Assembly (NCBI GenBank): GCA_020638675.1
Contig: JACKID010000001.1
Span: forward strand, 992,001-1,056,000
Length of the DNA: 64,000 bases
DNA from: Planctomycetota bacterium
GTDB lineage: Bacteria; Planctomycetota; UBA8742; UBA2392
Direction of reading: 5' to 3'
Position 1 is the stretch's first letter. Every line of letters starts with the position of its first letter. The position numbers were made by a program, and so were the translations under genes. Under the pieces are notes generated by a model, which saw nothing but the letters and a program-made list of their open reading frames with translations, was not told the DNA's origin and made no database searches. Shown here one piece after another: positions 44,516 to 52,747 of the stretch.

Positions 44516-46114
44516 ATGCACAGCAAGCCAGCCAGAGTTCGCGTAGCCCCCAGCCCGACCGGCGACCCGCACGTCGGCACCGCTTACATGTCGCTGTTCG
44601 ATCGCGCGCTTGCCGACAAGACCGGCGGCAAGTTCGTGCTGCGCATCGAGGATACGGACCGCACCCGCTACGTTGCCGATTCAGAGCAGAAGATCTTTGA
44701 GGCACTGGCGTGGCTCGGGCTGTCGCCGGACGAAGGCCCCGGCGTCGGCGGCGAGTACGGGCCATACCGCCAGAGCGAGCGCCTGCCCCTATATAAGGAA
44801 GCGGCCGACAAGCTGTGCGCCGCCGGCAAGGCGTACAAGTGTTTCTGCACGGCCGAGCGATTGGCCACCCTCCGCAAGATCCAGCAGGCCGAGAAGGCGA
44901 GCCGCTTCGGCTACGACGGTCTGTGCCGAGGCCTGAGCGCTGAGGAAGCGGCGGCCAAGGAGGCGGCAGGCGAAGAGTACGTCGTGCGCCTGAAGATGCC
45001 ACGCGAAGGAGAAATCGAAACGCGCGACCTGTTCCGCGGCGTGCTGAAGTTCGACGCCGCCGACCAGCAGGACGCGGTGATGCTGAAGTCGGATGGCTTT
45101 CCCACCTATCACCTGGCGATGGCGGTGGACGACAACGCCATGAAGATCACCCACGTGATCCGCGCCGAGGAGTGGCTGCCGAGCACGCCGCTGCACTTCG
45201 TGCTGTACGAGGCGCTGGGCTATGAGCTGCCCGTGTTCGCGCACATGCCGCTGCTGCGCAACAAGGACAAGAGCAAGATCAGCAAGCGCAAGAACCCGAC
45301 CAGCCTGTTGTGGTACCGCGACGCGGGTTTCCTGCCAGAGGCGCTGCGGAATTTCCTGTCGTTGATGGGTTTCAGCATGCCCAACGACCAGGAGATCTTC
45401 ACGTACGAGGAGTTCCTGCGCGAGTTCGAGCTCGAGAAGGTCAACACCGGCGCGCCGATCTTCGACCTGCAGAAGCTGCACTGGCTGAACGGTGAGTACA
45501 TGCGCGCGCTGCCGCCGGATGAGCTTGAGAAGCGGCTGGTGGAGTACGCCAAGCTGCTGATGCATCGCGAGAAGGAGTTCGCCGACCTGCCCGAGGACCA
45601 GTTGCCGACCGAGCAGTTCCTGCGTGAGTTTGAGGTCAAGCGGCGCGTTCGCTCGCGCACGCTGGGCCAGTTGGCGCCGGAGTTGATGACGTCCTATGAG
45701 ACCAACCCGAAGCTGCTTGCGCCGATCATCCCGCTGATCCGCGAGCGCATGCACACACTGAGCGAAGCGGCCGACTACCTGCCGATGTTCTTCACGAACC
45801 GGTTCGAGTACACGCCCGACGACTTCGTGCAGAAGAAGGGCACTCTGGAGGACGCCAAGAAGTCGCTGGCCGCGATGCGCGCGATCGTGGACGCCGCGGA
45901 CTTCAACGACCCGGAGGCCGCGATCAGGCAGCTCGATGAAGCTTCGCGCGCAAAGTCGGAAGAAATGGGCATGAAGCTCGGCTCATTCCTCGGCCCGGTA
46001 CGCATGGCCATCACCGGCAGCAAAGTCAGCCCCCCGCTAATGGAAAGCATGCTCGTGCTAGGCAAAGAAGAAACCCTCAAACGCATGGACAACGCGATCA
46101 AGTTCCTGGGCTAG
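44516..46114 (+). CDS. gltX: Glutamate--tRNA ligase
   Basis: Charges tRNA-Glu (and tRNA-Gln in organisms using the amidotransferase route). A 532-residue protein from the ATG at 44516 (MHSKPARVRVAPSPTG), with GGAG six bases upstream; an upstream in-frame ATG lies in non-homologous leader. Class I signatures are present: PSPTGDPHVGTA (HIGH) and KISKRKNPTS (KMSKS) near residue 254. FVLRIEDTDRTRY is a GltX/GlnS hallmark. No zinc-binding Cys cluster typical of the E. coli enzyme is evident beyond CFC in the insert. It is followed by a palindromic element. Confidence 0.96.
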   Translation: MHSKPARVRVAPSPTGDPHVGTAYMSLFDRALADKTGGKFVLRIEDTDRTRYVADSEQKIFEALAWLGLSPDEGPGVGGEYGPYRQSERLPLYKEAADKLCAAGKAYKCFCTAERLATLRKIQQAEKASRFGYDGLCRGLSAEEAAAKEAAGEEYVVRLKMPREGEIETRDLFRGVLKFDAADQQDAVMLKSDGFPTYHLAMAVDDNAMKITHVIRAEEWLPSTPLHFVLYEALGYELPVFAHMPLLRNKDKSKISKRKNPTSLLWYRDAGFLPEALRNFLSLMGFSMPNDQEIFTYEEFLREFELEKVNTGAPIFDLQKLHWLNGEYMRALPPDELEKRLVEYAKLLMHREKEFADLPEDQLPTEQFLREFEVKRRVRSRTLGQLAPELMTSYETNPKLLAPIIPLIRERMHTLSEAADYLPMFFTNRFEYTPDDFVQKKGTLEDAKKSLAAMRAIVDAADFNDPEAAIRQLDEASRAKSEEMGMKLGSFLGPVRMAITGSKVSPPLMESMLVLGKEETLKRMDNAIKFLG

Positions 46115-46124
46115 GGCGTTTGAA

Positions 46125-46197
46125 CCTCTCGCCATGTCCGCCAGGTTCGCCATTAAGTGCAACGCCAAATGGCGGACTTGGCGCATTTGGCGAGAGG
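46125..46197. repeat. Nested palindromic element after gltX
   Basis: Outer arms CCTCTCGCCA (46125-46134) and TGGCGAGAGG (46188-46197) are perfect complements, as are inner arms GTCCGCCA (46136-46143) and TGGCGGAC (46170-46177). A third overlapping pair, CGCCATT/AATGGCG, lies within. It starts 11 bp after the gltX stop. There is no T-run, so it is more likely a REP-like or mRNA-stabilising structure than a classical terminator. The rest of the 46115-46326 gap shows only a purine-rich leader before the next gene. Confidence 0.7.
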
Positions 46198-46326
46198 CTT
46201 TCCGCGCGCGACTGACTCGCCCCGAAATTTCTTCGATTTTTCGTCCCGAAATCGGGTGAAAAAGCATTCGCTTCGCCGGGAGTAATAGGGGCGGGGTTGG
46301 CCCGTCTCCTGATTCTGGAGTTTGCG

Positions 46327-46938
46327 ATGCCTGAACCGACTGACACCGGCGCGGACGCGCCCGAACCATCCCTGCCCTTCCGCGACGGCGACGGGCTCAC
46401 GCCTGACTTGCGCTCGACGTTTACCCTCCGCCCGGGAACCGACGTCGACGACAACGAGGTTCGCTTCATGCTCGATGCCGCGTGCCGCCTGCTCTGGCAG
46501 ATCACCGCGATCACTTCCGGCGTGCTGGAAACCGTGCGCACGGCCGACGTGCGTGCCATCTGCGCCGGCGACCTGCCACTGTCGATGGGCAGCATCGACG
46601 GCGACGGGCGGCGCGCGCCGGACACTTCCGTCAGCGCTTCCGAGGCGACCAAACCCGCGCCTTCAAAGCCGGAGCGGGACCCTTCGACAGGCTCAGGGCG
46701 GGACCCTTCGACGGGCTCAGAGCGGGATCACCGCAAGGCGCCGCGCGGGCGTGTACACCCGCTGTTGATGCTGGTGCGTCTGGGCGTGCAGGCGGCGCGC
46801 CTGCTGCGGCAGATCGTGGGCGGCACGCATCCTGGCGTGCAGAACATCCTGACGCTGGATGAGAAACTGGACCTGAACGCGGACAAGTCGCGCCTGGCCT
46901 GGGAACGCCTGGACCGCCGCGGCCCGTACCACATCTGA
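46327..46938 (+). CDS. Hypothetical protein with internal 24-bp tandem repeat
   Basis: A 203-residue protein with ATG at 46327 and GGAG six bases upstream. There is no signal peptide. Not recognised. An acidic N-terminus (DTGADAPEPSLPF, LRPGTDVDDNEVRFMLDAACRLLW) is followed by a Ser/Asp-rich low-complexity linker that contains the DPSTGSG repeat. The C-terminal helical region (LLMLVRLGVQAARLLRQIVGGTHPGVQNIL) is amphipathic with an LxDxxLDLNADKSRLAWE ending. The linker insertion suggests two helical modules joined by a mobile repeat. Confidence 0.6.
   Translation: MPEPTDTGADAPEPSLPFRDGDGLTPDLRSTFTLRPGTDVDDNEVRFMLDAACRLLWQITAITSGVLETVRTADVRAICAGDLPLSMGSIDGDGRRAPDTSVSASEATKPAPSKPERDPSTGSGRDPSTGSERDHRKAPRGRVHPLLMLVRLGVQAARLLRQIVGGTHPGVQNILTLDEKLDLNADKSRLAWERLDRRGPYHI
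46674..46721 (+). repeat. Two tandem copies of a 24-bp GCGGGACCCTTCGAC-type repeat
   Basis: Copies at 46674-46697 and 46698-46721 differ at two positions, and a partial third copy starts at 46722 (GCGGGA). The core CCTTCGACAGGCTCAG resembles a short sequence that recurs as dispersed repeats in many GC-rich bacterial genomes and is translated here in frame as DPSTGSG/DPSTGSE. Its presence inside a coding region explains the low-complexity linker. Confidence 0.75.
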
Positions 46939-47230
46939 ATCGGCATCCCACGGGGAACCCGGCCAGCGCGCCGGGTGTTGGCCATTTAACACTTGCCTGA
47001 AAACGCGCATTTTAAGGGCTTTCGACGGTGCATGCGGTGCGATCGCGGGCATGCCCGCGGAGTCTTTGGCAGGTGAGCAGGCGCAAGAGAAAACTCGTTA
47101 GGTGACCTCGTTCACGCAGAGAAGTTGTGCGCCGGCGGACTCAGCCCGATGCGAGTTACGCCTTGCCTTCCCGGGCGCTTCCGCCCTAAAACGCCAGCGA
47201 ACGATTCGCGGCTCTAACCGGAGTGTTGAC
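46939..47230 (+). promoter_or_regulatory. 292-bp leader upstream of the alpha-oxoamine synthase gene
   Basis: Two structures are visible. ACCCGG (46957-46962) / CCGGGT (46971-46976) forms a 6-bp hairpin 16 bp after the previous stop and may be a weak terminator, although no T-run follows. CGCGGGCATGCCCGCG (47044-47059) is a perfect 16-bp palindrome and a plausible operator. No riboswitch consensus that I know was recognised in the remainder. Confidence 0.35.
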
Positions 47231-48424
47231 GTGGCGCATAACCTGATCGAGTGGTGCACGAACGAAATCAACGGGCTGAAGGAACGCAGCCTGTTTCACA
47301 TGCCGAAGGTTCACCAGTCGGCCGTGGGCGCGCGGGTGATGATCGAAGGCAAGCGCGTCATCCAGCTTTCCAACAACAGCTACCTCGGGCTCAGTACCCA
47401 CCCCAAAGTTGTGGAAGCGGCCAAGAAGGCGATCGACAAGTACGGCGTCGGCAGCGGCGCGGTGCGCCCGATCAGCGGCACGATGGACCTGCACGTCGAG
47501 TGCGAAGAAAAGATCGCGAAGTTCAAGAAGGTCGAGAGCGCACTGCTGTTCCAGAGCGGCTATACCGCCAACGTAGGCGTGGTCAGCACGCTGAGCGTGG
47601 CGGGCGACCACATCATTTCTGACGAGCTCAACCACGCCAGCATCATTGACGGCTGCCGCCTCTCCAAGGCCACGCGCGCCGTCTATCGCCACAAGGACTA
47701 CAACCATCTCGAGGAACTGTTGAAGGACGCCCGCGAGAAGCAGGGCGTGAAGGGCAAGATTCTCGTGGTGACCGACGGCGTGTTCAGCATGGACGGCGAC
47801 GTCGCCGACCTGAAGGCCTGCGCCGACGCCTGCGAAAAGTACGACGCCATCACCATGGTCGACGACGCGCACGCGACCGGCGTGCTCGGCGAGAAAGGCC
47901 GCGGCACGGTCGACGACCAGCACATGCACGATCGCTGGGACCTGACCGTCGGCACGCTCAGCAAGGCGATCCCGGTGGTCGGCGGCTACTTCGCCGGACC
48001 CAAGATCGTGAAGGAATACCTGATCGCCAAGGCGCGTCCGTTCCTGTTCAGCGCCAGCGCGCCGCCGGCCGTGGTTGCGGCGATCAGCGCCTGCGTGGAC
48101 GTGCTGGAGAACGAGCCCGAGCACCACAAGCGGCTGTGGGACAACACGAAGTTCTTCAAGGAGGGACTGCAGGCGCTGGGCTTCAACACCGGGAACAGCA
48201 CCACGCCGGTGACGCCGGTGATCGTCGGCGACGGCGCGAAGGCGGCCAAGTTCAGCCAGATATTGCTTGAGAACGGGGTGTACGCGCAGGGCATCTACTT
48301 CCCGATGGTGGCCGAGGCGCTGAGCCGTGTCCGCACGATCGTGTCGGCTTCGCACAGCAGGGAAGACCTGCAAGAGGCGCTGGACGTGTTCAAGAAGTGC
48401 GGCAAAGAACTGGGGCTGATCTAG
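47231..48424 (+). CDS. Alpha-oxoamine synthase: glycine C-acetyltransferase / 8-amino-7-oxononanoate synthase family
   Basis: A PLP enzyme condensing an amino acid with an acyl-CoA. The start is the GTG at 47231 (VAHNLIEWC), with GGAG seven bases upstream, giving 397 residues, the usual KBL/BioF length; the longer frame is not homologous. Motifs: NNSYLGLSTHP, GSGAVRPISGTMDLH, the SDELNHASIIDG loop, DDAHATGVLG (Asp for the pyridine N), and the Schiff-base Lys in GTLSKAIPVVGG near residue 246. Glycine C-acetyltransferase (Kbl) is favoured over BioF because no biotin genes are nearby, but the two cannot be firmly separated. No threonine dehydrogenase gene is adjacent. Confidence 0.85.
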   Translation: MAHNLIEWCTNEINGLKERSLFHMPKVHQSAVGARVMIEGKRVIQLSNNSYLGLSTHPKVVEAAKKAIDKYGVGSGAVRPISGTMDLHVECEEKIAKFKKVESALLFQSGYTANVGVVSTLSVAGDHIISDELNHASIIDGCRLSKATRAVYRHKDYNHLEELLKDAREKQGVKGKILVVTDGVFSMDGDVADLKACADACEKYDAITMVDDAHATGVLGEKGRGTVDDQHMHDRWDLTVGTLSKAIPVVGGYFAGPKIVKEYLIAKARPFLFSASAPPAVVAAISACVDVLENEPEHHKRLWDNTKFFKEGLQALGFNTGNSTTPVTPVIVGDGAKAAKFSQILLENGVYAQGIYFPMVAEALSRVRTIVSASHSREDLQEALDVFKKCGKELGLI

Positions 48425-48457
48425 CAACAGCCGCACGCCGCAAACTAGAATGCTGGC

Positions 48458-48634
48458 ATGTGGAACTATCTGGCAAACCACAAGCGCTTCACGTACGGGC
48501 TGATCATCGCCATCGTGGTGCTCGCGATCCTGATGTGGATCCTGTTCCAGAGCATCCAGGCGGCCGGGGCCGTGATCCTGTGCGCGGTCTTCGGCTTCGC
48601 GATGGTCTGGCTGTGGCAGCTTGGCGATGAGTAA
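48458..48634 (+). CDS. Small two-helix membrane protein
   Basis: A 58-residue protein that starts with MWNYLANHKRFTYG. Two hydrophobic segments (LIIAIVVLAILMWILF and AVILCAVFGFAMVWLW) are separated by a short QSIQAAG turn. The ATG lies 33 bp after the upstream stop. The stop overlaps the next ATG by 8 bp, which supports real, coupled translation of both. No family recognised. Confidence 0.6.
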   Translation: MWNYLANHKRFTYGLIIAIVVLAILMWILFQSIQAAGAVILCAVFGFAMVWLWQLGDE

Positions 48635-48902
48635 CCCCGCCCTGCTGTTCCTGCTGCAAGAGTCCCCGACGATGTTTGGCATCCGCAACGAGATCATCGT
48701 TGCGTTCGTGCTGGGCGGGTTTGCGATTCTGGCTTGTATCAGCGCATATTCGGCGCAGCGCTGGGCGCACCGCTGCTACGTCGAGCTGAAGCAGATCAAC
48801 GAAAAGCTGGGCGCGATGAATGCCGACCAGGGTTTGCCACGCCCGGACCTGCCGGCGAGTTACCTCGATCGCAACGATTCGGAATCTTCGAGCGCGGACT
48901 AG
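48627..48902 (+). CDS. Small single-pass membrane protein
   Basis: A 91-residue protein from the ATG at 48627 (MSNPALLFLLQES), inside the end of the preceding small gene. One membrane segment (IIVAFVLGGFAILACISAY) is followed by a helical, acidic cytoplasmic-type tail (QRWAHRCYVELKQINEKLGAM). Not recognised. It probably works with the preceding two-helix protein. Confidence 0.55.
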   Translation: MSNPALLFLLQESPTMFGIRNEIIVAFVLGGFAILACISAYSAQRWAHRCYVELKQINEKLGAMNADQGLPRPDLPASYLDRNDSESSSAD

Positions 48903-48942
48903 TTGCTCGCTCAGGGCAGGCCCATCGGCTTGCTCTGCTCGC

Positions 48943-50007
48943 TCAGGGCAGGCACAGCATCGCGTCTCCGTAACTGAAGAAGCGGTACTTGTGCTCCAGC
49001 GCTTCGAGGTACGCGCGGCGCGTGAGGTCCACGCCGAGCCATGCCGCCACCAGAAAGATCAGCGTGCTGTGCGGCAGGTGAAAGTTGGTGACCAGCGCGT
49101 CCGTGCAGCGGAAGCGATACGGCGGGTAGATGAAGAGCTGCGTCGCGCCGCTGCCCGCCTGCGGGATGCCATGCTCATTGGAAACCGTTTCGAGCGTGCG
49201 GCAGCTGGTGGTGCCCACGACAACGATGCGCCCGCCATTCGCACGCGCGTTCGCCACGCCCGCCGAAGTCGCGGGCGACACTGAGTACTCCTCCGTGTGC
49301 ATCGGGTGCTCCGCCAGCGTTTCGGACTTCAGCGGGCGAAACGTTCCCGGCCCGACATGCAGCGTCAGGTACTCGTGCCCGATGCCGCGCGCGGCGAGCG
49401 CCGCGAACACCTCGGGCGTGAAGTGCAGGCCGGCCGTGGGGGCGGCGACAGCGCCGTCGTTCTGCGCGAAGACGGTCTGGTAGCGTTCGCGGTCGAGCTG
49501 GAGGTACTGGTCGTCTTCGCGCTCGCGCTTGATGTACGGGGGCAGCGGCATCTTGGCGGCGCGGTGGACGTAGTCGTCGGCTTCGGGCGCGGGCATGTCG
49601 AGCCGGATGGTCCAGTGGCCCGCCTCGTTCTTTTCGAGCAGAGTCGCGAAGCCTCCGCCGTGGGGAAGCTCGACGCGCGCCCCGTTGGGCACATTGCGCC
49701 ATGAGCCGGTCAGGGCTTCGTACAGAGTCGCGCCGCCGCCACCCCCGAGGCGCCGCAGCAGGAACAACTCGACGTGTCCGCCCGTGCCCTCGCGCTTGCA
49801 ATGCAGGCGGCAGGGCTGGACGCGCGTGTTGTTCAGCACGAGCAGGTCCTGCGGCTCAAGCAACTGCGGCAAGTCGCGAAAGACATGGTGAGAGATTTCG
49901 CCGGCGCCCCTGCGCACGACTAGCAGGCGGCTCTCGTCGCGGCGCGCGGCCGGCTCCTGCGCGATCAGGGACGGCGGAATCTCGAAGTCGAAGGTGTCGC
50001 TGCGCAT
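48943..50007 (-). CDS. queA: S-adenosylmethionine:tRNA ribosyltransferase-isomerase QueA
   Basis: Transfers the ribosyl moiety of SAM to preQ1 in tRNA to make epoxyqueuosine. The start is the ATG at 50005-50007 (MRSDTFDFEIPPSLIAQEP), the conserved QueA opening; a longer upstream frame has no similarity. 354 residues. Diagnostic sequence: LVVNNTRV-type (LLVLNNTRVQPCRL), APTAGLHFT, TLHVGPGTFRP, HTEEY, and FHLPHSTLIFLVAAW. No tgt or queuosine transporter is adjacent. Confidence 0.96.
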   Translation of the reverse strand: MRSDTFDFEIPPSLIAQEPAARRDESRLLVVRRGAGEISHHVFRDLPQLLEPQDLLVLNNTRVQPCRLHCKREGTGGHVELFLLRRLGGGGGATLYEALTGSWRNVPNGARVELPHGGGFATLLEKNEAGHWTIRLDMPAPEADDYVHRAAKMPLPPYIKREREDDQYLQLDRERYQTVFAQNDGAVAAPTAGLHFTPEVFAALAARGIGHEYLTLHVGPGTFRPLKSETLAEHPMHTEEYSVSPATSAGVANARANGGRIVVVGTTSCRTLETVSNEHGIPQAGSGATQLFIYPPYRFRCTDALVTNFHLPHSTLIFLVAAWLGVDLTRRAYLEALEHKYRFFSYGDAMLCLP

Positions 50008-50048
50008 GGCGGGATTATGCGCACGCAGCGGGGTTGCGCCAGCCGATG

Positions 50049-50372
50049 CTAGAGGCGAATCACCAGCGCGGCGTCGCGGGCCATAACCCCCTCGGCATCC
50101 AGGTCGAGGCGCACCCACGCGACATGCCAGGCCAGCGACTCGATGCTGTCGCGGGTGACGACGTCAAGGTGGTCGCGCACTCGCAGGTGCAGCTCGTACA
50201 GCTCTGCGCATACGCCGGATTCGGGCAGGATCTCCAGCAGCGCCTTACGGATGGCCTCGTAGTACCAGCGCTCCATGCGCGTGGTGCGGCCGCGCGGGCT
50301 GCGGCATTCGACGATCTTCTCGGTGACTGCTTTCGGCATCGCTCTCAACTGTTCGAAGAGCGGGGGCCTCAT
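50049..50372 (-). CDS. Hypothetical small protein
   Basis: A 107-residue soluble protein with no signal peptide, starting at ATG 50370-50372 or more likely at the internal ATG 50337-50339 (MPKAVTEKIVECRSP), which has GAGAG upstream. Visible pattern: an N-terminal ECRSPRGR stretch, a central amphipathic helix (MERWYYEAIRKALLEILP), and a WHVAWVRLDLDAEGVMARD ending. It loosely recalls small DUF families with a terminal K-x-D-L-E-A-R-G strand, but I cannot name one firmly. Confidence 0.55.
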   Translation of the reverse strand: MRPPLFEQLRAMPKAVTEKIVECRSPRGRTTRMERWYYEAIRKALLEILPESGVCAELYELHLRVRDHLDVVTRDSIESLAWHVAWVRLDLDAEGVMARDAALVIRL

Positions 50373-50418
50373 TCGGTTACATCAGTGATTCATACAGTTC
50401 AAGAACCACCGCAAGGGG

Positions 50419-52656
50419 CTATTCATCGACGAACAGCGCGTACTCCTGTTCAAGCAGCTCAAGCCCGTTCTTGCGGTCGTCGCGGGGGTAGCTGTCTTCG
50501 CCCGCGCTGTCGATGAAGATGCCGAAATTCTTGGCAAGCCGACCGCCGCCGTACTCGGCCCGTCCGGCGTTGCCGATGCTCGAGTTGGCACCGCGGTAGG
50601 TGTCCTTGCCACCCGCATCCCAGAAGATGCCGAAGCCGTTCTGGGCGCACGCGCCCAAGCCGAGCCCGTCGCAGTGGTAGTAGTCGTCCCCCGCGCCGTC
50701 GTAGAAATAGCCCGTCACGATGTCCCACACGCCGGCGATGCTCGCGGCCGTCTTGCCCTCGTAAATGTCATTGCCGCTGTCGTCCATGAAGATGCCGCAG
50801 GCGCAGTGCGCGGCGGCGGCGAGCCCGTAGCGTGAGGAGTGGTAAATGTCGTCGCCCGCGCGGTCGCGCACCGCGCCGATGCCGAGGAAGTAGCCGCACG
50901 CCAGCCCGAACTCGCCGGCGTCGTAGATGTCGTTACCTGCCGCGTCGTACACTAGACCCGTGCCGCCGGACGCCAGCGTGCGCCAGCCGAAGCCGCAGCC
51001 GATGCCCGCGCCGTTCCATTCGCCCTTGGTGCCGTAGCCGCTGGGTTCTTCGCCGTTGGAGCGGTAGCGGTCGTCGCCGTCGCGGTCGATCACGACGCCG
51101 ACGCCGCCGGGCTGGCCGCAGCCGACCGAGTAGCCGTGGGCGTCGTAGACGTCGTTGCCTTCCAGGTCGATCACGCCGCCGACGCCGTAGGCCGCGCAGC
51201 CGATGCTGTTCGTGCCGCCCAGATAGCGGTCGTTGCCGCGGCTGTCGATCAGCAGCCCCACGCCGCCGAGGCACGCGCCGATGCCCCAGTCCGGTGCTTC
51301 GTAGACGTCGTTGCCGTTGCGGTCGTCAATGATCGCGGTGCCGAGCACGCCCGCGGCCACGCCCCACTTCTTCGTCGCGCGGTAGTGGTCGTTGCCGGCC
51401 AGGTCGATGACTATGCTGACGCCGCCGTTTGTTGTCTGTCCGCAGTCGACGTAGTCGTCGTCGCCGCCGACGTCGACGATCAGGTCGACGTGCGCGTCGC
51501 CCGTGATGCGGTAGCGATTGGTCTTCGCCCCGCCCAGCACGATCGTGCGCCCGCCTGCAACGATGATGCGGCAATCGCCCTCGACCTCAATGGCGGGGTG
51601 CGCGGCTTCAACGGCCGGCAGCGCCGAGAGTTCCTGCCAGGCATCGCGCCCGTGGCCGGCGAGGCGGACGCGAGCGACATCCGCGCACTGCAAGGCGGGA
51701 ACGCAGTCGATGCCAAGCTCACGGATGTCCTGCACCACCTGGGCGGACTTCTCGAAGGCCGGGTCGCCGCGCCACGCGAACACGAAGTCGCGCACGCGCG
51801 CCGCGACTTGCGGGAAGTTCTCGTTCTTGCGCGCCGCGGCCAGCGGGTCGAGTGCGTCGAGCACTTCTGCCAGCGCCTTGCCCCAGGCCTCCGAGCGCGC
51901 GGGCGCACCGTCGCCGTCCTTGCTGACCTGCGGGAGCGGAAACTCGACATCGCCCGGCTTGCGATCCAGCAGGCGGCACAGCCCGTCGAGCGGGATCGGC
52001 TGGAATTCGGTCGCGGTCATGCCGTCGCCGACCTCGCTGATCCACTGGTGTGCCGACAGCGGGTCGCTCAGCAGCAGCTCGCAGCTTGTGGTGCTCTCGT
52101 AGCTGTCCCACAGGTCCAGCTCGCGCTCCTGCGCGGCGAGCAGGTCGTCCCACGCGCGTTCCAGCTTGTGCTTCTGAATGCGCGGCCACAGCTTGTCGCG
52201 CAGCGGGCCGCCCTTGGTTACCCCTTCCTGCGCCCGCCAGTTGAAGTCGCGACGACGCTTGTCGCGGTTGACGTAGAGGTCCTTGTAGGACTGCTTGGGG
52301 TCGGACAACTTGATCTTGACCGTCAGCGTCTCGCGTTCGTCGGTGTCGCCAACGGGGCGCGAGATCTCGACTTCGCAGATGTCGCCCGGCTTGGTCGCAT
52401 AGAGGCAGCGGCAGAAGTCGTCCAACGTCTTCAGCTCCGTACCGTCCCACTTGAGCAGCCGGTCTTTCTCCTTGATGACCTGTTTGCCGTCCGCGTCCAG
52501 GGCGCCGCCCTGGTAGACCGTCAGGTCCTCGCGCAGCGCGACGCCCATGCTGCCGAACGTCCACTTGCGCGGCGGCTTGAACTCGGCGTCCTGCGCGGTG
52601 ACCGCGAACATCGGCATCAGCATGGCAGCAATCAGCAGCAGCGCGATTCGGCGCAT
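50419..52656 (-). CDS. Exported PDZ-containing protein with GND-Y repeats
   Basis: A 745-residue protein with a signal peptide (residues 1 to about 22). Residues 30-115 resemble a PDZ domain (GSMGVALREDLTVYQGG, VIKEKDRLLKWDG, CEVEISR). A helical middle region follows. Residues about 385-720 hold roughly ten repeats of about 25-30 residues of pattern GVGxxIDxxGNDxYxxx (for example LIDSRGNDRYLGG, VYDAAGNDIYDAGE, IFMDDSGNDIYEG). Regular Asp/Asn spacing suggests calcium binding on a beta-solenoid, but they are not the GGxGxDx RTX nonapeptide. Gly and Cys are abundant in the repeats (GIGCGFG, GLGACAQNG). Function unknown; a surface or periplasmic scaffold is likely. Confidence 0.7.
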   Translation of the reverse strand: MRRIALLLIAAMLMPMFAVTAQDAEFKPPRKWTFGSMGVALREDLTVYQGGALDADGKQVIKEKDRLLKWDGTELKTLDDFCRCLYATKPGDICEVEISRPVGDTDERETLTVKIKLSDPKQSYKDLYVNRDKRRRDFNWRAQEGVTKGGPLRDKLWPRIQKHKLERAWDDLLAAQERELDLWDSYESTTSCELLLSDPLSAHQWISEVGDGMTATEFQPIPLDGLCRLLDRKPGDVEFPLPQVSKDGDGAPARSEAWGKALAEVLDALDPLAAARKNENFPQVAARVRDFVFAWRGDPAFEKSAQVVQDIRELGIDCVPALQCADVARVRLAGHGRDAWQELSALPAVEAAHPAIEVEGDCRIIVAGGRTIVLGGAKTNRYRITGDAHVDLIVDVGGDDDYVDCGQTTNGGVSIVIDLAGNDHYRATKKWGVAAGVLGTAIIDDRNGNDVYEAPDWGIGACLGGVGLLIDSRGNDRYLGGTNSIGCAAYGVGGVIDLEGNDVYDAHGYSVGCGQPGGVGVVIDRDGDDRYRSNGEEPSGYGTKGEWNGAGIGCGFGWRTLASGGTGLVYDAAGNDIYDAGEFGLACGYFLGIGAVRDRAGDDIYHSSRYGLAAAAHCACGIFMDDSGNDIYEGKTAASIAGVWDIVTGYFYDGAGDDYYHCDGLGLGACAQNGFGIFWDAGGKDTYRGANSSIGNAGRAEYGGGRLAKNFGIFIDSAGEDSYPRDDRKNGLELLEQEYALFVDE

Positions 52657-52682
52657 GGAACTTCCTTTTTCTTATCACCTGT

Positions 52683-52724
52683 GGCGTCGGGTCGTTAACC
52701 TTGGTAACGATTCGACTCGACGCC
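52683..52724. promoter_or_regulatory. Imperfect dyad in the divergent promoter region
   Basis: GGCGTCG (52683-52689) and CGACGCC (52718-52724) are complementary, with further inner matches (GTCG / CGAC and GTTAACC / GGTAAC) around a central TT. The dyad occupies the middle of the 91-bp spacer between the GND-Y gene and the plus-strand cluster and could coordinate the two divergent transcripts. Confidence 0.35.
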
Positions 52725-52747
52725 AACGGAAATCTGAGAGTTCAGGC

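Noticed and set aside
46939..47230. Glycine or other riboswitch before the alpha-oxoamine synthase
   Set aside because: I looked for conserved aptamer motifs and found none; only a hairpin and a palindrome are supported.
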